Assembly (NCBI RefSeq): GCF_020883495.1
Contig: NZ_CP086610.1
Location: 2,213,501 to 2,277,500, forward strand
Source of the DNA: Shinella zoogloeoides
GTDB taxonomy: Bacteria > Pseudomonadota > Alphaproteobacteria > Rhizobiales > Rhizobiaceae
Length of the DNA: 64,000 bases
Direction: 5' to 3'
The notes under the pieces were generated by a model that did no database searches, was not told the DNA's origin, and was given only the letters and a program-made list of their open reading frames with translations. The position numbers were made by a program, and so were the translations under genes. Shown here in pieces: positions 62,366 to 64,000 of this stretch (positions are counted from its first letter, which is position 1; the number at the start of each line of letters is the position of its first letter).

Positions 62366-63253
62366 TCAGGCCAGCCCCTCCGCCGCCGCCGTCTCTTCCA
62401 GCCAGGCGGCGAAGGCGGACATGGCGGGGGTGAGGCTGCGCGATTGCAGGCGGGTCAGCCAATAGCTGCCGAGCGCGACGCTGGTGCGGAACGGCTGGAC
62501 GACCGCGCCGGCGGCAAGCAGCCGCGAGAACATCAGCGGCGGCGCAAGGCCGACGCCCCCGCCCTGAAGCACCACCTCCATCATCGCCAGCGACGTATCG
62601 AAGACGATGGCGTTCTGCGGCGGCGGCGTGCGCGGCAGGCCGGCGGCCTCGAACCAGCGCGTCCACTCGTCGCGGCGGTAGGAGCGCAGCAGCGTCATGC
62701 CCAGCAGATCGGCAGGCTCCTTGAGATCGTGCGCGACCGAGGGCGTCGCAAGCACGGAAAGCGGCGCGTCGAAAAGACGGACGGCATCCGTCCCGTGCCA
62801 CGCGCCCGCGCCGAAGCGGATGGCGAAATCGAGGCCTTCGGCGGCAAGGTCCACCCGGTTGTTGTTGGTGGAAAGCCGCACCTCCACGAAGGGATGGCGC
62901 TCGCGGAAGCCGGCAAGACGCGGCAGCAGCCAGCCGACGGCAAAGGTGCCGACCGCGCCCACCGTCAAAATCTCCCGCACATGCCCGCCGCGAAAGCGCT
63001 CCACCGCATCCGCCATGCGGTCGAAGCTGTCGCGCAGCACCGGCAGCAGGCTTTCCCCCTCCGCCGTGATCATCAGCCCGCGCGGCAGGCGCTTGAACAG
63101 CACGACGCCCATCTGCTCCTCAAGGCTCTTGACCTGATGGCTGACAGCCGCCTGCGTGACATTCAGCTCGATGGCGGCGCGCGTGAAGGAGAGATGGCGG
63201 GCCGACGCCTCGAAAGCGCGAAAGGCGTTCAGCGGAAGATATGGCCGAACCAT
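62366..63253 (-). CDS. LysR family regulator (GcvA/AmpR-like)
   Basis: 295 residues. N-terminal winged helix-turn-helix with FTRAAIELNVTQAAVSHQVK (about residues 23-42) and a ligand-binding domain (VEVRLSTNNNRVDLAAEGLD, DFAIRFGAGAW) of the GcvA/AmpR subgroup. Divergent from the class D beta-lactamase gene with 110 bases between; CCAGTTTTTC at 63263 and CCAGTATTC at 63285 form a direct repeat there. It probably controls the beta-lactamase. Confidence 0.92.
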   Translation of the reverse strand: MVRPYLPLNAFRAFEASARHLSFTRAAIELNVTQAAVSHQVKSLEEQMGVVLFKRLPRGLMITAEGESLLPVLRDSFDRMADAVERFRGGHVREILTVGAVGTFAVGWLLPRLAGFRERHPFVEVRLSTNNNRVDLAAEGLDFAIRFGAGAWHGTDAVRLFDAPLSVLATPSVAHDLKEPADLLGMTLLRSYRRDEWTRWFEAAGLPRTPPPQNAIVFDTSLAMMEVVLQGGGVGLAPPLMFSRLLAAGAVVQPFRTSVALGSYWLTRLQSRSLTPAMSAFAAWLEETAAAEGLA

Positions 63254-63363
63254 GGCGATGCCCCAGTTTTTCTAATGGCTGAGACCAGTATTCATCTTTT
63301 GCCAGATCATCAAGGCATTGCTACCTTTGGCGCACAAACCATTCGAAAACCGAGGAAAACGTG

Positions 63364-64000
63364 ATGGACCTGCGTCCCTTCGCGGCCGGCCTGCTGCTGG
63401 CCGCCGGCCTTGCCGTGCCCGCCGAGGCCCGTACTATCTGCACCATCGTGGCCGACGCGGCAAGCGACGCGATCATTCTGGAACAGGGCGACTGCAAGAC
63501 GCGCGTCACCCCGGCCTCCACCTTCAAGGTGCCGCTCGCCGTGATGGGCTACGATTCCGGCTTTCTGGAAAATGCCGAGGAGCCGGTGCTGCCCTTCATG
63601 AAGGGTTATCCGGAATGGGGCGGCGAGAACTGGCGTCAGCCGACGACGCCGAAGCGATGGCTCGAATATTCCGTCGTCTGGTATTCCCAGCGCATCACCG
63701 AATTCCTCGGCTACGAGCGGCTGCGCGACTATGCCGAGGCCTTCGACTACGGCAATGCCGACATGACCGGCGACCCCGGCAAGAACAACAGCCTGGAGCG
63801 CTCCTGGATCGCCTCCTCACTGAAGATCTCGCCGCGCGAACAGGTCGGCTTCCTGAGGAAACTGGTGAACCGTGAATTGCCGGTCTCGGCCGAGGCGATG
63901 GATGCGGCGATGGAGATCGTCGAGGGGCGCGACATCGCCGATGGCTGGCGGGCGCAGGGCAAGACCGGCATGGCCTATTCGCAAAAGCCCGACGGCACCC
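63364..64000 (+). CDS. Class D beta-lactamase (OXA-type), 3' end outside window
   Basis: Visible are 212 codons. Signal peptide (LRPFAAGLLLAAGLAVPAEA) for export to the periplasm. Active-site motifs are all in order: STFK (residues 52-55, with the lysine that is carboxylated), SVV (103-105), YGN (129-131) and KTG (200-202). Full enzymes have about 265 residues. It should open beta-lactam rings; which drugs are hydrolysed cannot be told. Start: ATG 63364 after GAGGAAAACGTG. Confidence 0.92.
   Translation, partial: MDLRPFAAGLLLAAGLAVPAEARTICTIVADAASDAIILEQGDCKTRVTPASTFKVPLAVMGYDSGFLENAEEPVLPFMKGYPEWGGENWRQPTTPKRWLEYSVVWYSQRITEFLGYERLRDYAEAFDYGNADMTGDPGKNNSLERSWIASSLKISPREQVGFLRKLVNRELPVSAEAMDAAMEIVEGRDIADGWRAQGKTGMAYSQKPDGT

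Overview
The window reads as chromosomal DNA of a high-GC alphaproteobacterium, most probably a member of the Rhizobiaceae. The evidence is the block rpoD, tdh, kbl, recQ, dnaG, a GatB/YqeY-like gene and carA, an AapJ-like amino-acid binding protein, and the general codon style; the genus (Shinella, Ensifer, Rhizobium or similar) is inference.

Left chromosomal part (1-7357): the 5' part of an amino-acid ABC binding-protein gene, an MFS transporter, a transcription regulator followed by a small beta-propeller protein, a DUF1989 (urea-carboxylase-associated) protein divergent from a patatin-like phospholipase, and a T4 endonuclease V (DenV)-type pyrimidine-dimer glycosylase.

Prophage (7364-34944): a transposable, Mu-type prophage sits between the denV-like gene and a tRNA-Ile2(CAU) gene. 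Its ends are visible: inverted 5'-TG...CA-3' termini that match at 19 of 24 positions, repeated inside each end as subterminal sites, and a perfect 6-bp target duplication AAGGAA. The structural genes are mosaic, with a Mu-like head (gpI remnant, DUF2190, gpT, gp35/36/37-like) and a P2-like contractile tail (V, W, J, I, fibres, FI, FII, E/E', T, U, X, D). The tail-assembly chaperone has a canonical T TTT TTG slippery heptamer for -1 frameshifting. A small Acb2/Tad1-family gene, predicted to sequester cyclic-nucleotide immune signals, lies in the head module. Genes at the two extremities look like cargo: a protein with a degenerate J domain at the left and a secreted protein at the right.

The early half of the phage (transposase, terminase, portal and the N-terminal half of gpI) is missing. 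In its place are an IS3-family fragment and an IS21-family element whose istA is split by an IS66-family element. The IS66 has 8-bp target duplications and carries a UPF0149/YecA-like passenger gene. The prophage is therefore defective.

Right chromosomal part (34952-64000): tRNA-Ile2, a SIMPL-domain protein, several small conserved proteins (one a 41-residue membrane protein), a membrane alpha/beta hydrolase, a LivJ-type binding protein, a lipoprotein transglycosylase, rpoD, two GFA-family genes around the kbl-tdh threonine-degradation operon, a methyltransferase, an SDR, recQ, a VOC protein, dnaG, a GatB/YqeY-like gene, carA, a MATE and a Tet-type efflux pump, a YpfJ-type zinc protease, a DUF2306/LytTR pair, a RibD-like reductase, and a LysR regulator divergent from a class D beta-lactamase that runs off the window.
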